Shown here: positions 34,681 through 48,105 of the stretch, piece by piece
Numbering within the stretch: position 1 is the first letter of the stretch
Layout of the letters: each line of letters opens with the position of its first letter
Assembly: GCA_030789695.1 (NCBI GenBank)
Contig: JAULAV010002463.1
Coordinates: 1 to 64,000, forward strand
Length of the DNA stretch: 64,000 nucleotides
Source: Scilla litardierei
Taxonomy: Eukaryota; Streptophyta; Magnoliopsida; Asparagales; Asparagaceae
Direction of reading: 5' to 3'
The notes under the pieces: model-generated
The model's input: only the letters and a program-made list of their open reading frames with translations
The model's database searches: none
What the model was told of the DNA's origin: nothing
Position numbers and translations under genes: made by a program

Positions 34681-37600
34681 TTTTGTTGGCAATTGGTGTC
34701 CTGTTAATATTCTGTTTTGCATTATGTATTTTGAGAATGGATGGGCTTGGATGATCTTGAATGAGCTTGAATAGGAGAATGGTTGAGCTATCAATGTATT
34801 TGAGCTTTCAATGAACACTAAAAGCAATGCCAAAATGACAGGACCCAAAAATTCTCAATGTCCTGTTGCAAAATTCTCTATGTTAATTGATTAGCATAAC
34901 ATAAGGAATGCCAAAATGACATACGGAATGCCAAATTCTCTATGTCCTGTTCCATTATATTCTCTTCATAGTTCATGTAAATATTTTTTTTATATTTACA
35001 TGCTGTTTATATAGGTGGGCAATTTCTATGCAATATTTTTTTTCATATTCAAAAATAAGGTGAGTATAATTCAAAAATCAAATTTTTTGAATATGAAAAT
35101 GTAAATATACTCACCATTGCCAATGGCATTATTTTTATGTAAAAATTCAATATTTTACATTGGCAATTGGCACGAAATACAAACAGCATGTAAAAATTCA
35201 AAAATTATATTTATTGGCAATTGGCTATATATATTGGCAATATAACACCATGCTGTTTGAATTTTTACTCACCATGCTCACCATGCTGTTTGAATTTTGA
35301 AATGGCAATATAGCAATATACATGTGTTTGAATTTTGCAAATGGCAATATAAAGGAGAATGGTTTGCAAATGGCTATATATACTCACCATGCTGTTTGAA
35401 TTTTCCCAGTGGCTATATATTGCTATATAAAGGAGAATGGTTATACATGGTTATATATAGCTATTTGCAAATGGTTATATGCAAATGGTCAAATGGCAAT
35501 ATAGCAATATACATGTGTACTCACAATAAACCATTAATATAGCAATATACATGTGTACTCACTCAATTCAAACAGCATGGTGAGTATATAACACCATTGC
35601 CACGAAATACAAACAGCATGTAAAAATTCAAAAATTATATAGCCATTTGCAAACCAATATTTTTTGCCAATGGTGAGTATATTTACATGCTGTATATATA
35701 ATGCCATTGGCTATATCATTGGCATTCAAAAAAATTTGATTTTTGCCAATGGCTATATAATTTTTTTCATATGCAATATATTGTAATTTTTTTTCATAGC
35801 AATATACATGTATGGCAAAAATCAGACTCCCATTATATTCTCTTCATATGTATTGCAAACCAATGGCTTAAAACTGGTAAAAACTGAAAATACTAAACTA
35901 AATATAGTAGTTGAGTATGCCGTTTTTAGTAGTTTGAAAATAAATTCCAGTTTTTAGTAGTAATTGAGAGATGCTAAAATAAATTCCAGTTTGAAAATTG
36001 AGTAGTTGAGTATGCATATGAATAGTTCAGTATTTGTGCTTGAGTATGTTTAACATACTCAACTATTCAGCATTTGAGTAGTTGAGAATCCTGTTTTTAG
36101 TATACTCACATTGGTGCTTGAGTATGTTTAACAATATGAATAGTTGAGTATTAGTGTATGCTTGAGTAATCTTAAACATTCCAGGGTGTTTAACAATTTG
36201 ATAATTTGATAATTTGAATGCCCATAAGTTCATTTGCATTTGAAATGATAATTTGATAATTTGATATTTTCAGATTTTTGCCATTGATTTGAATAATGAA
36301 GTCAGAAATTTCTCATGAGTTGATGTGATAATTTGAGAAATCAAGTAGGCATGATTATCAAAATTTGAGAAATCAACTTTGAGGGTTCAATTTGACTGCC
36401 AATGATTTTTGCCAAATTATCACAAGTTGAGGGTTCAACATTTGAATGCCAATGATTTTTGCCAATGGGAGTCTGATAATCATGAGAAATTTGATAATTT
36501 GAATACTCAAGTCTGAAAATGCCAATGATTGAGAAATTTAATTTGACTACCATTCTTGCCATTATCCCAAATCTGATGTTTATATATTTGTCCAAATTAG
36601 TTCAAATTAGTCAGGGTTCAACTTAGTTCAATTTTTGTCCATGTGATGTTTATATTGCTGAGTCCATTCACAATGAATCATTTATATTGCTGACTCCATT
36701 CACAGGAGTGGATTGAGTTTTTACTTGAAATTGAGCTTCAGCTTGCTGCAAAATGAACTTGAATGTTTCATCTTCATCATGGATTTGAGTTATTGATATG
36801 GAAAACAGGGATCATTTGATAATTTGGTAATTTGATAATTTGAATGCCCATGAGTTCATTTGCATTTGAAATGATAGTTTGATAATTTGGTTTGGTGTAA
36901 GTTACTATGCATGATATCAAAACAAAGTTTTTATTCCAAATTCCACTGGGATTTCATTTGGTTTCATTTCACAGTTTAAATGGGATTTCATTTGGTTTGG
37001 TTTAGTTGGAAAATTCCAGTTTTCATCAGCTGTTGAGGATTTTGCACTATCACTCAATATTAACATTCCAGTGTTCATCAACTGTTTGAAATATGTGTAC
37101 TTTGAGGATTTTGTACTGGGTGAGTACATTATATCTTGATAATGCTAGGGAGTATATTTGTAGATATCCCAAACTGATTTCTCCATGTTTATTTTGCAAA
37201 CTGAAATGACCAACTGAATTCATTTAACTTTATGTGAACTCAACATGCTTATATCCTGATCTTCATATCCCAATTTAAACTTTATGTGAACTCTCAAGCT
37301 GATTTCTCAATTAGCTATCCCAAATTGATTTCTCCATGTTTTTTTGCAAACTAAAATTTGCACTATCACTCAATATGAACACAAGATGCTGAGAAATTGT
37401 TAATATAAACCAGTTTTGTTAATATCCAATTTAACTTAGAAATTGGTAATATAAAGCAGTTTTGGGATAGCAACTAAGCTTGAGAGTGCAAAAAACTGAG
37501 CTTGAGAGTGCAAATTAACTTATGAAATATCCAATTTGTAGATATCCCAAACATGATTTTCAATTGCTCATGATTTTCAAACTAAACCAATGACTCAAAG

Positions 37601-40030
37601 AACTAAGATACTGAATTCATTTACTTTATCATGAGCAATTGTTAATATAAACTGGTTTTCAATTGAGCTTGCAAATTGTTAATATAAACAGGTTTTTTTG
37701 CCACTCCCAATTTGGATATGGGATATCTACATTTGGATATGGATAGCAATTTGGATATGGGATATGGGATATCCCAGACCAAAGACCCAATTTGGATATG
37801 GGATATCCCAAACTGAATTCATATCTACAAACAGGATATGGGATATCTACAAGTTTGGGATATCCTGTTTGGGATATGGGATAGCAATTGTTAATACAAA
37901 TTAGATATCCACCTAATTTTGCAAGTTTGGGATAGCAACTGGTTTTTTTCCATAAGTTAAATGAGCTCAGTTTTGTCAATATACAATTTGCACTCTCAAG
38001 CTCAGTTTTTTACCTGTTGGGTTTATCAATTACACACACATTTACTTCATATGCAATGTTTATTCTTGCTATTCTTGATATTTCAGTCAATATTAATTAC
38101 ACACACATGTACTTCATATGCATTGTCCTGTTAGCTATTCTAAATGATATTCTTGATATTCTTGATGTCCTGTTAGCTTCATAATGCTAATCTTCATATG
38201 CATTGCTAATAACAGGACAATTGGTGAGCTCTTCATATGCAACTTGGTAGCTCTTCATATGCAAACTGGCGGCTACTCTTCATAATGCTACTCTTCACAG
38301 ATAACTTACTTCACTGATAGCTCTTCATATGCAAATTGGTGAGCTTTTATTCCAAGCTTATACTGAATACATACTTTGAAGTATTCCAAGATAATAACAC
38401 TGTAAAATTGCTTGAGTGTTATGTGAATGAATTTTTGAATCATTTTTGAGTGTTATTACAACTTTGACAGGATATTGACAGCTTATTGAGTTATAATTTT
38501 TTATTCTCAGGATATGGAAATAAATTGTTAATATAAATATCCCATAAAATCCTGAGAAATTCTCATGATATTTCAATATGCAAATTGATTTCACTATCCT
38601 GTTCAAAATTTTTAATATGAATATCAAAAATTGAGTTCAAAATGAGTCAATTGAACTGTTAATATGAATATCAAATATTGAGTTCAAAATTGAGTTAATA
38701 TGAATATAAAAATTTGAGTTTAAAATTGAACTCTCAATTGAACATGATATTGAGTTAATATGAGTTCAAAATTGAGTGAAATTGTTAATATGAATATCAA
38801 AAATTCTTAGGATATTCCAATATGCAAATTGAGTTCAAAATTTTTGAAAGAAATTGTCAGCCTATTGAGTTCAAATTTTTTGATTCTCAAGTTTTAGGAT
38901 ATCCTGATAATTTTGAATTCAAATTCATTCCATTAGATTCATATTGAGCAGGATATAAGCCCATATTGAAAGAAATTGCAATACTATGAAAATTGCAATC
39001 CCAATTTGATATTGAGTATTAATTCAAATTCATTCCATTTGAATGAAATTTCACTCAATTCAAATTCATTCCATTTGAAAGAAATTGCAATCCCAATTTG
39101 ATATTGAGTATTAATACTATGAAAAATCCCAAAAATGAGCCCATATTTATCCTAGAATTGGTTTCCTATTTAACATGACATTGATATGCAAGCAACACTG
39201 CAATTTGAGAATGCATTTTTGAGAATCCTGTATTGGACATGTGGACTTATTAGTGAATCCTGTATTGGACATGGTTTTGGTCAGATGGCCAAATTTCCTC
39301 ATATTGAGCAGGATATCTTGAGAAAATGTCATCCAAATTGGGTTATGTCTATTCCTCATATTGATTATGTTTATTCCTCCATAACTCATATGAGAAAATG
39401 TTATCCAAATTGGGTTATGTCATATGAGCAGGATATCTTGAGAAATTGGGTTGTCATATGAGAAAATGTCCAAAAAATGTCCAGGGTTATGTCGTATACA
39501 AATCTATTACAAAAAATGTCCAGGGTTATCAGTATATTACAAAAAATGTCCTGGATGTAAGTTTTGACAGTATTTTGAGGATATACATCTAGATGTATAT
39601 GTTTGAGGTATATGTATAATTTAGAGGATATACATCTATGTATATGTATAATTTTGACAGTATTTTGAGGTATATGTATAAATTATACAATGAGGTATAT
39701 GTATATGTCTTTGGTTTAGTTTGAATATTATCCATTCACACTGAAATGAGTTCACATTTATTATTGAGGAATTCACACTGAAATGAGTTCACAGTGAGGA
39801 TAATATCCTGTCAACTCATTCCTTCATGTATTTGAGGATAATAAATGAATATCCTCACTGAAATTTGTGTATTCATTCAAGATATGTGTATGTGTATTGA
39901 ATGTTGATATGTGTTTGAATACACATACACATTTTTTTGAATGTTCACATTTATTATCCTCATTGAAAGTTTGACAGATATCCTGATCCTCAATTCTTTT
40001 CGAGGATACATATACATCTATTTTAATTTT
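34681..40030. repeat. Shuffled-word AT-rich block (5.3 kb)
   Basis: Words of 10-40 bp recur in scrambled order and in both orientations. A 38-bp stretch with 'CACGAAATACAAACAGCATG' occurs near 35171 and 35602. 'TCACCATGCTGTTTGAATTT' occurs several times near 35270-35410, and its complement near 35568-35586. 'TTGATAATTTGAATGCCCAT' occurs near 36205 and 36832. 'GGATATGGGATATC' recurs near 37720-37880. No gene, tRNA or terminator is seen. Frames such as 37659-37979 are products of the repeats. Confidence 0.75.
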
Positions 40031-40383
40031 GAGTTTGCAAGTTTACAAGTTTGACAGATATCCTGATCCTAAATTCAATTTTGATAGTATTTTGATGCTG
40101 AGGGACAAACTAATTGTGTCAATATCGCTTTTTCTAACAAAATTGTGTCACATAATGTGTATAAATTGCAGAATTAGGGACGAACTAATTTGGACACTAT
40201 CAGTAACAAAAACAGATACACGTTGTTATATTTTGAATGTTAATTTTGTTTGAAATTTGTAAGTGACCTTTCCTATTCCATTTCACTTTCTTCAATTAAT
40301 TCTATCAATTTCTTTGTGAAAGCATGATGATTTGTACATTTTTTGTTGTTTCATTTCACGCTTTTTTAATGTTCTTGGTTCAG

Positions 40384-40476
40384 CATATTCCTGGAACTAA
40401 GATGGTTTTACATGGTCTGAAGAAGCCGCAAGAGCGTGCAGATCTTATTGCTTATCTCAAGGAGCATACAGCTTAA
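40384..40476 (+). pseudogene. CYTC: Cytochrome c last-exon fragment
   Basis: After an acceptor-like 'TTCTTGGTTCAG' the frame reads [20 protein letters not shown] then [10 protein letters not shown] and TAA: 30 codons. This is the C-terminal part of plant mitochondrial cytochrome c, including the Met heme ligand in 'GTKM'. Differences from the family are H for Y at the start, L-H for F-P after 'KMV', and H in the last few residues. The heme-binding CxxCH exon is not found nearby. It lies in sense orientation inside the 14.9-kb Helitron and is followed by 3'UTR-like DNA, as expected of a captured gene tail. Confidence 0.85.
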
Positions 40477-41640
40477 AAACCACCCACTGTTTACATCTTC
40501 TTCTTGGTGCCTGAGACTAGATCCACATTATTTTGGCATAATAAGGTTTGTTATGACACGGAATGATGGAAGGTCATACATATTTGGATGCAAAGCCAGG
40601 AGATGGAAACACTTCTATTCTTTATTATTGAGCTGTTTTGTCAATTTCACCTTTTGGGTCTTTTGACTGTCAATGTTGATAATTCATTTTGTCCTTTAAA
40701 TCTTTTTACTAATTTGAGGTAAAATGAAGTGAGGGAAAATATGCTGATTATGACTGTCTCGCTTTTTACTAATCTCACTTTTTACCCGTAACAATCTCAA
40801 TTTGAGGTTGCATCTATATGCTGATTATGACTGTCAAAGCATTTGATTAGGGTAGGTCACCAAATTCAGCTTTTTGCCAAACTACGGATATTTTTTACAA
40901 ATGAATAAGAGCACCAAGTAACTCAACAACGTACCAAACTGGAATGTTATACTCTGGAATTTGTTTTGCAATGTTATTTTAATTACTTTGCTAAAAATAA
41001 CACAAGAGAATACATCAGTGAAATAATGTGTTGAGTTTATCATCTGGTTCTCTTGCGTTATTTTAGAAAATCCTTCAGGACGAGGGACTATCAGACATTG
41101 TTTTCACCCCTGTCATTGATTAGACTCTAGCATCTTATTATTTTGTTATCCTCTGGAATTTGTTCAATTACATTGCTATGATTTGCATGTATATAATCCC
41201 CATGTAAGCATCAGCTAGGATTCCTACGATTATGGTTTTCATAGTTGTCTTTGAGAGATTTTTAGGCTTCTCCTTACTTGCATGACATATGGCTATTATA
41301 AAATTGCACCAACAAAGCATATAATTTATTTTGGCTTTTGAAAAAGAATTTAGTTGTGAACATGATAACTATGGTTGGGGAATGTATAACTATGGGTATT
41401 ATGTGGTTGTTGGTTTTGGATCACTCCGACGCCGTTGGGGAATGTAAGAGTACTACTACCGTTGGGATGTGGCAAGCTAAAGGTGACAACTCTGAAGATT
41501 GAACTGCTTATATATGGTTGTTTGTTGATTTGTTGAATGAATGGTATTCGTAGGTTTATTTATGAATTAGTAGAATGAGTAATTTTGATTTAGATTGGTT
41601 ATAGAATCTAATTTGGGTTTAGATTTGTGTAATTTGGGTT
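40477..41640. other. 3'UTR-like and intron-like DNA, no gene recognised
   Basis: The part up to about 40720 probably belongs to the captured cytochrome c tail. The rest is T-rich with no supported frame. Confidence 0.4.
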
Positions 41641-41928
41641 ATGGAATTTCTTACAATGACGAGCATAATGGTTATAGAATCTAAATTCGCCTTGAAGCAG
41701 AGAACTATTAGTACTCTTATTGAAAAACTATTAGTACTCCGATCGCCTTCTCAACTTTCATTGTTCAACTTTGCAAAGTTCTGTTTAATTCATATGGGAG
41801 CTTTGTTTAATTTCATAGCCAGTGCACGGTTCTGTTTAATTCAACTTTGCCAAAATGCCCTCAGGGTTAGGCATCTTTATGGAATTTATCTAAGAAGTGG
41901 AGGTCAAAATCCTTCATAAGGGAGTGAA

Positions 41929-42288
41929 GTGATCAGAGGGTATCTATCTGTTGGAATACCAAATGAAGCTCACTGTATTTACACCCAAAACCTCACCAAT
42001 AGAACCCAACAGCCAATACTTGCTTCGGTTCTCAAAGCATGTGCATCTCTTTCCCCTACATTTTTTGGAAAATGCTTGCATTCAGAATCCATCAATGTTG
42101 GGGTAGTCCATGATGTTGTGATAGGTATTGCATTTATTTCCATGAACTCTAAATGTAGTGACCTTACTGATGCATGTAAGTTGTTCCATGAAATGCCTGT
42201 TACAAATGAGGTTCTATTAGATGTAATTTTTATATGTGGATGTAGTTATTCTATGTCTGATACATTCCTAACAAATTTTAAGAAACAC
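41929..42288 (+). pseudogene. PPR (pentatricopeptide repeat) protein fragment
   Basis: An open stretch of about 120 codons with several PPR marks in order: 'IRGYLSVGIPNEA', 'SVLKACASLS', 'GKCLHSES', 'HDVVIG', 'MNSKCSDLTDACKLF', 'HEMPVTNEV'. These match the repeat pattern of PLS-type plant PPR proteins, which bind organellar RNA. Changes at usually fixed places (MNSKC for MYSKC, ACKLFHEMP for ARKLFDEMP, loss of the Trp after NEV) and the lack of a start or further repeats mark it as a decayed fragment. Upstream sequence from 41641 may belong to it but is unrecognisable. It lies sense inside the Helitron. Confidence 0.75.
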
Positions 42289-42294
42289 ACATAG

Positions 42295-45200
42295 AAAATG
42301 TACTAAACATAATATGCGTATAAAATTGTGTTACGTATGCCATTATAGTTGCATTACACTGGCATCATTTAATTTTGTTGTCATTCAGATTTTTTTTTGG
42401 GGGGGGGTTTGAATTTTGGGTTTGAATTATGAATTGTGTGAGAACTAAATTTCGAATTTTAAACCAAATTTTGTCAAAAAACTTTTCGTAAACAAAATTT
42501 TCAACAACACTTAATGTTCTTTTTTCTAGCCTCCCTTAATGTTCTTTTTTCAAGGTCCTTCATCCAAATTTTCAACAACACTTCTAAACTGTTTGTTTTC
42601 ACATTTGTCGTGTACGTTTTTTACTTACAGGATCTGGGCCAGTGGCAAGTAGTTTGGACCATTATTAGTCATTACTTTACATGTATCATCCTTTTAAAAT
42701 GTTTACATTCCTACATTGGCAACCAATATTTTGTTGAAGTTTATCATTATGGATATTTTGCCCTCTAAAAAGAATTTGCAAAAAATTGATATAAAAATGA
42801 TAAACAAAAATAATTAGATGTTCCAATATATTTAATTGTGTTATTTTTATGTGGATGACAGAATACCAATGAAACATGCTAAAAGAGATATGCATGATCT
42901 GAGCTTCAACATACCCATGCCAATCTCAAATATTGTTCTGTTGCAAGCCCATGTTTCACATATCAACCTGAAAAGAAAACCATGCATGTCCATACAGAAA
43001 TATTCAAAAAATATAAATGTATGATGAAAATAAGTGAATCCTGAGAAGCAAACAATATTGTTCTGAGAAGCAATATTTTTCTGATATCAATAATGTTCTG
43101 AGAAGCAAACATAACTTTGATGAAGGTTAATCCTGCATTATTTTTTATTATAACATGTTACTACTATGTAGAAGAAATATCAAAATCTGATTTTAAAAAA
43201 GGCTATAGTTCAATAGTGAATCCCAACACTTGGAGCAACACAATTTAAAAAAAGCGTACATTGTTTCCTGAGGGAGCTCCTGTGATGTGTGAGAAGCATG
43301 GATCTGGGCTTGATGAGATCACCATGAGGTAAGCAATGATTTCTAGAGAGCAAGGCCATTCTACTAGCAAGTATCAGTATGATTGGGAGTGGATTGATGA
43401 GTAAAATGCAAAATATGAAATTTTTTCTTCAATCTTGAGCAAGTTGTGATCAATAATTGGTAATTTCTGCTAAGAGTTTACCAAAATTATTTTTTGTTCA
43501 ATCTTCAGCAAATTTCAGAGAAGTCAACAGATTTTCTGATGTCATTCAGCTTATCCACGGCAGACAATTGGCTAAATTTTGCCTGTGTGGCCACAAGAAA
43601 GGCCAAGCTATGAAAGTTGGAGGCCTCGAAGCTTGACAGACAATAGGCACAGAAGTCTTCGGCAATGGAGCAATGTTCGTAGTGGATCAACCTACAAATT
43701 TGATTGACGCGGTCGTGTTCGCTGCCTTGGAGATGCTGTTGGTGATGTGACAAGGCAACAAAGGAGGTGAGTGGAAAGGAAATGAGAAGTGAGAGGCCGA
43801 AAGGAGACCCATTTTACAGAGCTTTTATTTTCTTTTGTTCTAATTTTTTGGCATTTACATATTTTGTAGGAGCTAGCTAATAAATTCATTCAATGAAGTT
43901 GTCGGTTTTGCATTGATGTATCCAATTCATTAGTTCTAAAAAAATAAAGTGCATATTTAAACTTGAAATAATATCAATTTTATGCAAAACCCCATCATTT
44001 AATTTCAGATTACCATGTGCTTAATTGGTATATTTTGAAGAGAATATCTCCTATGCTTTATAATTTTTGGAGTATGTGTGTATTATGTTGTATCTAGAAT
44101 TCTTTCAGTGTTATAATTATATCTCATTAACAAAAGACATGATTATCATATTCCTTTGTAAACAAATAGATTGATAATAGGTAATGTGACGACTTTATTT
44201 GTTGCCTTCCATCGCTATGTTTATATCAGGTACTCTGAATAGAAGTAGGACAACTTTATTTGTTGCAGGGAAAATAGAAGTCGGTTACGCACAACTGATT
44301 CAGGTACTCTGAATGCTTCTCATACTGCTACTGCCTATGCTATTGACTATTGTCAGACAACATATCTCAACTGTCACTGAAAATGTTGACCACATGTGAT
44401 TAATTTTTTGATAATACTCTGAATTATAGTTTTTGTTTGTATAAATCTCAGGGATGTTGTTAAGGTTTTCTTTTCCAACAAGATATGCCATATATTGGCT
44501 TCATTTTTTAAAAGAAAAATTTAAATGAATGATTATTCTTCTGTTTGTTTTGCACCATATATTAGAAGGTAATGAGTTTGAAGTTAAAATTTAAAAATGA
44601 ATCAAAGCATCCCAATTTGACTATTTGATGGTTGCACTTCAGGGGGTTTTAGAGTTCTAGCATACTACTAATACATTGATATGCTTTTGGGATGGTTCTA
44701 TTTTCACTTTTAGCATGTAAGTTATATGGAATTAAAGAATTCCTTGCTGTGAGGGCTTATTACTGATAAGAGAAACCCTCAGGGTTAAGAATTCACCTCC
44801 AAATAGATTGTGTGCTATGTGTAAGAAACCCTTTTTGGGAGGCACTTGAGGAACCCCATTAATTAACAAATTCATGTTTGACAGTTAAGATTTTAATCCT
44901 TTTATGTTGATAAATCCATATGCTTATGATTTAATTTTTCATGTTTCCATAGAGCAATTGAACTTATCATCATCATCATCATCATTTTTGAATTATTATT
45001 TGCTCCTAGGCTGACAGTGTGAGATTGAATTACTGTTAATTTTGTGTGATGAATGGTCGAGGATGACACAAGCGTGTCTTAACAATTGAAAGTTGGGATC
45101 TTATTTATATCATTTCAAATTGAATTTCTGTTAATTTTGTGTGATGCTGGTAGAGTTATTCTTCATATATGAAACTTTTATTGGTGCTATCCCTATTCAA

Positions 45201-46200
45201 TTTTGATAACGGGCTTCTGAGACTCCTACCTTACAGGTGCTAGCATATGACAATTACCTATTCAACTCTACAATTAACAATTGAAAAAAAAACTCAAAAT
45301 GGTCATTTGGCAATTTACATATGTGTGGATGCATTTGACATAAAAGAGTTTTTGGCTCACTTTCTCATTTTATATAATCTATGCAATAAAGATCTTTTTG
45401 AACTATTCCATTTTCCATATCATTGTAAGATGCCACTCTACTGTTGCACAAAGTGTTCATGAAATTGATATACCCCTTCATCATTTTATTCCAAACTTTC
45501 ACATAATAGGGGTAAACACCAGTTATGTTTGTAGCACGACTTGGACCTCTAGCCTCTTTAATTATAAATGACTCTATTTACTGAGAGAATTATTTTCTGT
45601 TATTATGCATATGCATTTAATTCTTCTTATCCACTTTTTGTGTAATAACTATGGCTAATAGTCCATAAATGCTCCGGGTATGCTCCTATGATTAGCCACG
45701 ATTTAATTATTATTGACAGGTTTCTCCAATTTTTTATGAAACTTTTATGTATAGTCATTAAGGTCTATATATTGTAGCTGTCATGCAAACTATGTTTCTA
45801 TACTTTTGTTTAATTTATGATAAATATGTTTCTCTCCTTTCATTTAATTTATGATTGCACTTTTAATTTCAAAGTTGGAGATATGTCTGAAGGTACTTTC
45901 CCCTCACAAAAATATAGACTCGCAAATAGTGGAGATCATAAGGCGATCAAGACACATGAATGTGTCATGTATGTATTTGTTCTAGAGCATGTTATTGAGC
46001 TTCCTTATATGTTTGGTGTTTGATAATGTTTGGTATGCTTACTAGACGCTATCATACAAGTAGACTATATGCCAAGAGAGAACATAATTTTTTCAGCAGA
46101 CATAAATACCACCCAACCTCAGTTTCATAAGTAAGATTTTGTTTATTCATCATTGATCAATGTGCATGATTTGGACTGCTAACTTAATATTGAATGTGCA
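42295..46200. other. Helitron interior, no gene recognised
   Basis: AT-rich intron-like DNA. Local observations: a word with 'TTTTCAACAACACTT' and 'AATGTTCTTTTTTC' doubled near 42500-42580; an exon-like stretch at 43262-43338 ('FPEGAPVMCEKHGSGLDEIT'-type reading); and an 82-codon minus-strand frame at 43505-43753 containing 'HCSIAEDFCAYCLSSFEA' that looks protein-like but that I cannot assign. Confidence 0.45.
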
Positions 46201-46201
46201 G

Positions 46202-46550
46202 CTCCAGACCATGTTTCACCTCCAACTGGAGGTCCAGAGGATACTACAAGATCAAATCAAGGTGAAATATTAAAAGATCAAATATATTGTTTAAGGCAAG
46301 AATTATACATATTTAGGCCTTTGGACCACACATGTACATATCCACTTGCAGATGAGGATAGAATCCCAAGGGGAAGTACTTGCAATCAGTGCTGAGAAAT
46401 GCCCAAGTAATGCTAGGAAGTTATGGCTTGAAATCTGTGGAAAATTTGGAAGCTGAGAGGCCTGAGCTCTCACAGCTGGTCGCTGCAGTAGACACCGAGT
46501 GCACGACCCTTCGTTCTCGGAGGCTACCCCTGTTCATGAACAAATCCTGA
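46202..46550 (+). pseudogene. MYB-CC (PHR1-like) transcription factor fragment
   Basis: Two exon-like pieces. The first, 46202-46261, follows acceptor 'GAATGTGCAG' and reads 'LQTMFHLQLEVQRILQDQIK'. The second, 46352-46550, follows 'TCCACTTGCAG' and reads 'MRIESQG', then, after one extra G, 'KYLQSVLRNAQVMLGSYG' through 'LSQLVAAVDTECTTLRS' to TGA. Together these match the LHEQLE coiled-coil (MYB-CC) box of plant phosphate-response and APL-type factors, which dimerise through it. The extra G near 46375 breaks the frame, and the MYB DNA-binding exon is absent, so it is a dead captured fragment. Confidence 0.75.
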
Positions 46551-48105
46551 TCAATGCGGACTGCTCGATTGAGAGTTGCCTAGCATGATCGGAGAGACCT
46601 CATCAATATAATCATGAGACCAGTAATCTAGGTTATTTTTGTAATCGAATCAAGAGAATCCAAGGTATTGCACGGAGTGTTGATTTCTCAGAAGAGATTG
46701 ATCTCAAGAAGTGAAGTGATGACGCGTGAAGATGCCTCAAAATGAAATGATTAAGCAAATGCCAAATGGCAGTTGAGAATATCCTTACGGTTCTTTGACA
46801 AAGTGAATCATAATTATGATAATGTGTTTTCAACTAAAATGTTTGGTTTATTACATTTGTTTAGTGTATGACATGAGCAATAGCTAAACTACAGATTGTA
46901 AATATTGATACAGATAATTTCTGTGTATTTGATAATCTTTGAAGATGATCACAGATTCTTAGTGTTTTAATTTTTCATTGTTGATGTTGGCTTTTATATT
47001 CTGTTGTTGATCAATTTGCTGCAATTACAAAATATTTCATGGATTATTTGATGTGTATGAATAGAAATCTTTCATTCCTATTTGGTATACTTACCGCATT
47101 ATAAACTCATGCTAGAGTACAGTTGATTAATGGTTTATGGGTTCCTAACAGTGAATAGATGAAGATATAACATGACTGTGGCATATTAAGTAATTAGTAG
47201 TTCTATGGTTCTACGTTGTCGGATAACTTGGGAAACGAAATGTGCAGATATGGTAGTGAGAGCTTCATGCATTTACAGCCTTGGTTGGAGGTGTTGATTC
47301 ATAGGAAGTAATCAATGCATGTGGTTCCATAAGCTATGCATAGTCTCTTTCAAGAAAGTTGCCCTCATCAGATTATTGATGTCTTTGTTTCAGCTCATCA
47401 TGAAACAGTTTAGGCCAATAAGTGACTTTTATAAGTGTTTGACATTATAGTTGAAAACATGTTCTTGACTCATGGTATGCAAGAAATCATAACTTTGGTC
47501 CATAGTTGAAAAATCTTATGTTTTCTCCCTTTTGGTGGTGGGACTTCTATGCTTGGGGTGGTATTATCACCGTAAGTGATCAAAATATAGAGCATATAAG
47601 TGTTTTGAAGGCTTACAAGGCAGATGCCAGTATTGGAGACTATTTTTCATTTATCAACAATTCTTATATGAGAGGTTTAATGTACATAATGCAGACTTAA
47701 TCATCGACATATACCTAAGGTCCATGCTATGATTATCATACTTAATGTGGTTTTGATGTGTAAGCAGCTCGATACATCTCTATGAAGGAAACCACTCTTG
47801 GTTTGCAATCAGGTCATATTTAGTGCTCTTTATGCCAGTATCCGACAACAACCCAAAAAATGAAGGCATTTATAAATCTAATTCCATACCAAATACAACT
47901 TGCTTTAATATGGCCTAATTATGTTTAACTTGATGTGGTATACAATTAGACAACTACCCTTTACTTCTCAGAATTCTGATTTATTTTTATATCATCTCTT
48001 AGCCCGTTGAAGAAGCAATCAATACTCCATGTTTCTTTTTCAGAGCATGAAGTTGAATGGAAGGTGGAATTTCTTAAAATGCTCTGAAGTTGAATGGAAG
48101 GTGGA
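46551..48105. other. 3'UTR-like and AT-rich DNA, no gene recognised
   Basis: The first part probably continues the MYB-CC 3' region. From about 46850 it is AT-rich with no supported frame; the 64-codon frame at 47506 has no recognisable features. Confidence 0.4.

Noticed and set aside
37659..37979. 106-codon minus frame rich in 'ISQTGYPKL' and 'PYPN' words
   Set aside because: Arises from the repeated 'GATATGGGATATC' words of the shuffled block.
40384..46550. Functional cytochrome c, PPR or MYB-CC gene
   Set aside because: Each is a partial exon set with missing essential parts (heme-binding CxxCH, most PPR repeats, MYB domain) and, for MYB-CC, an extra base breaking the frame.
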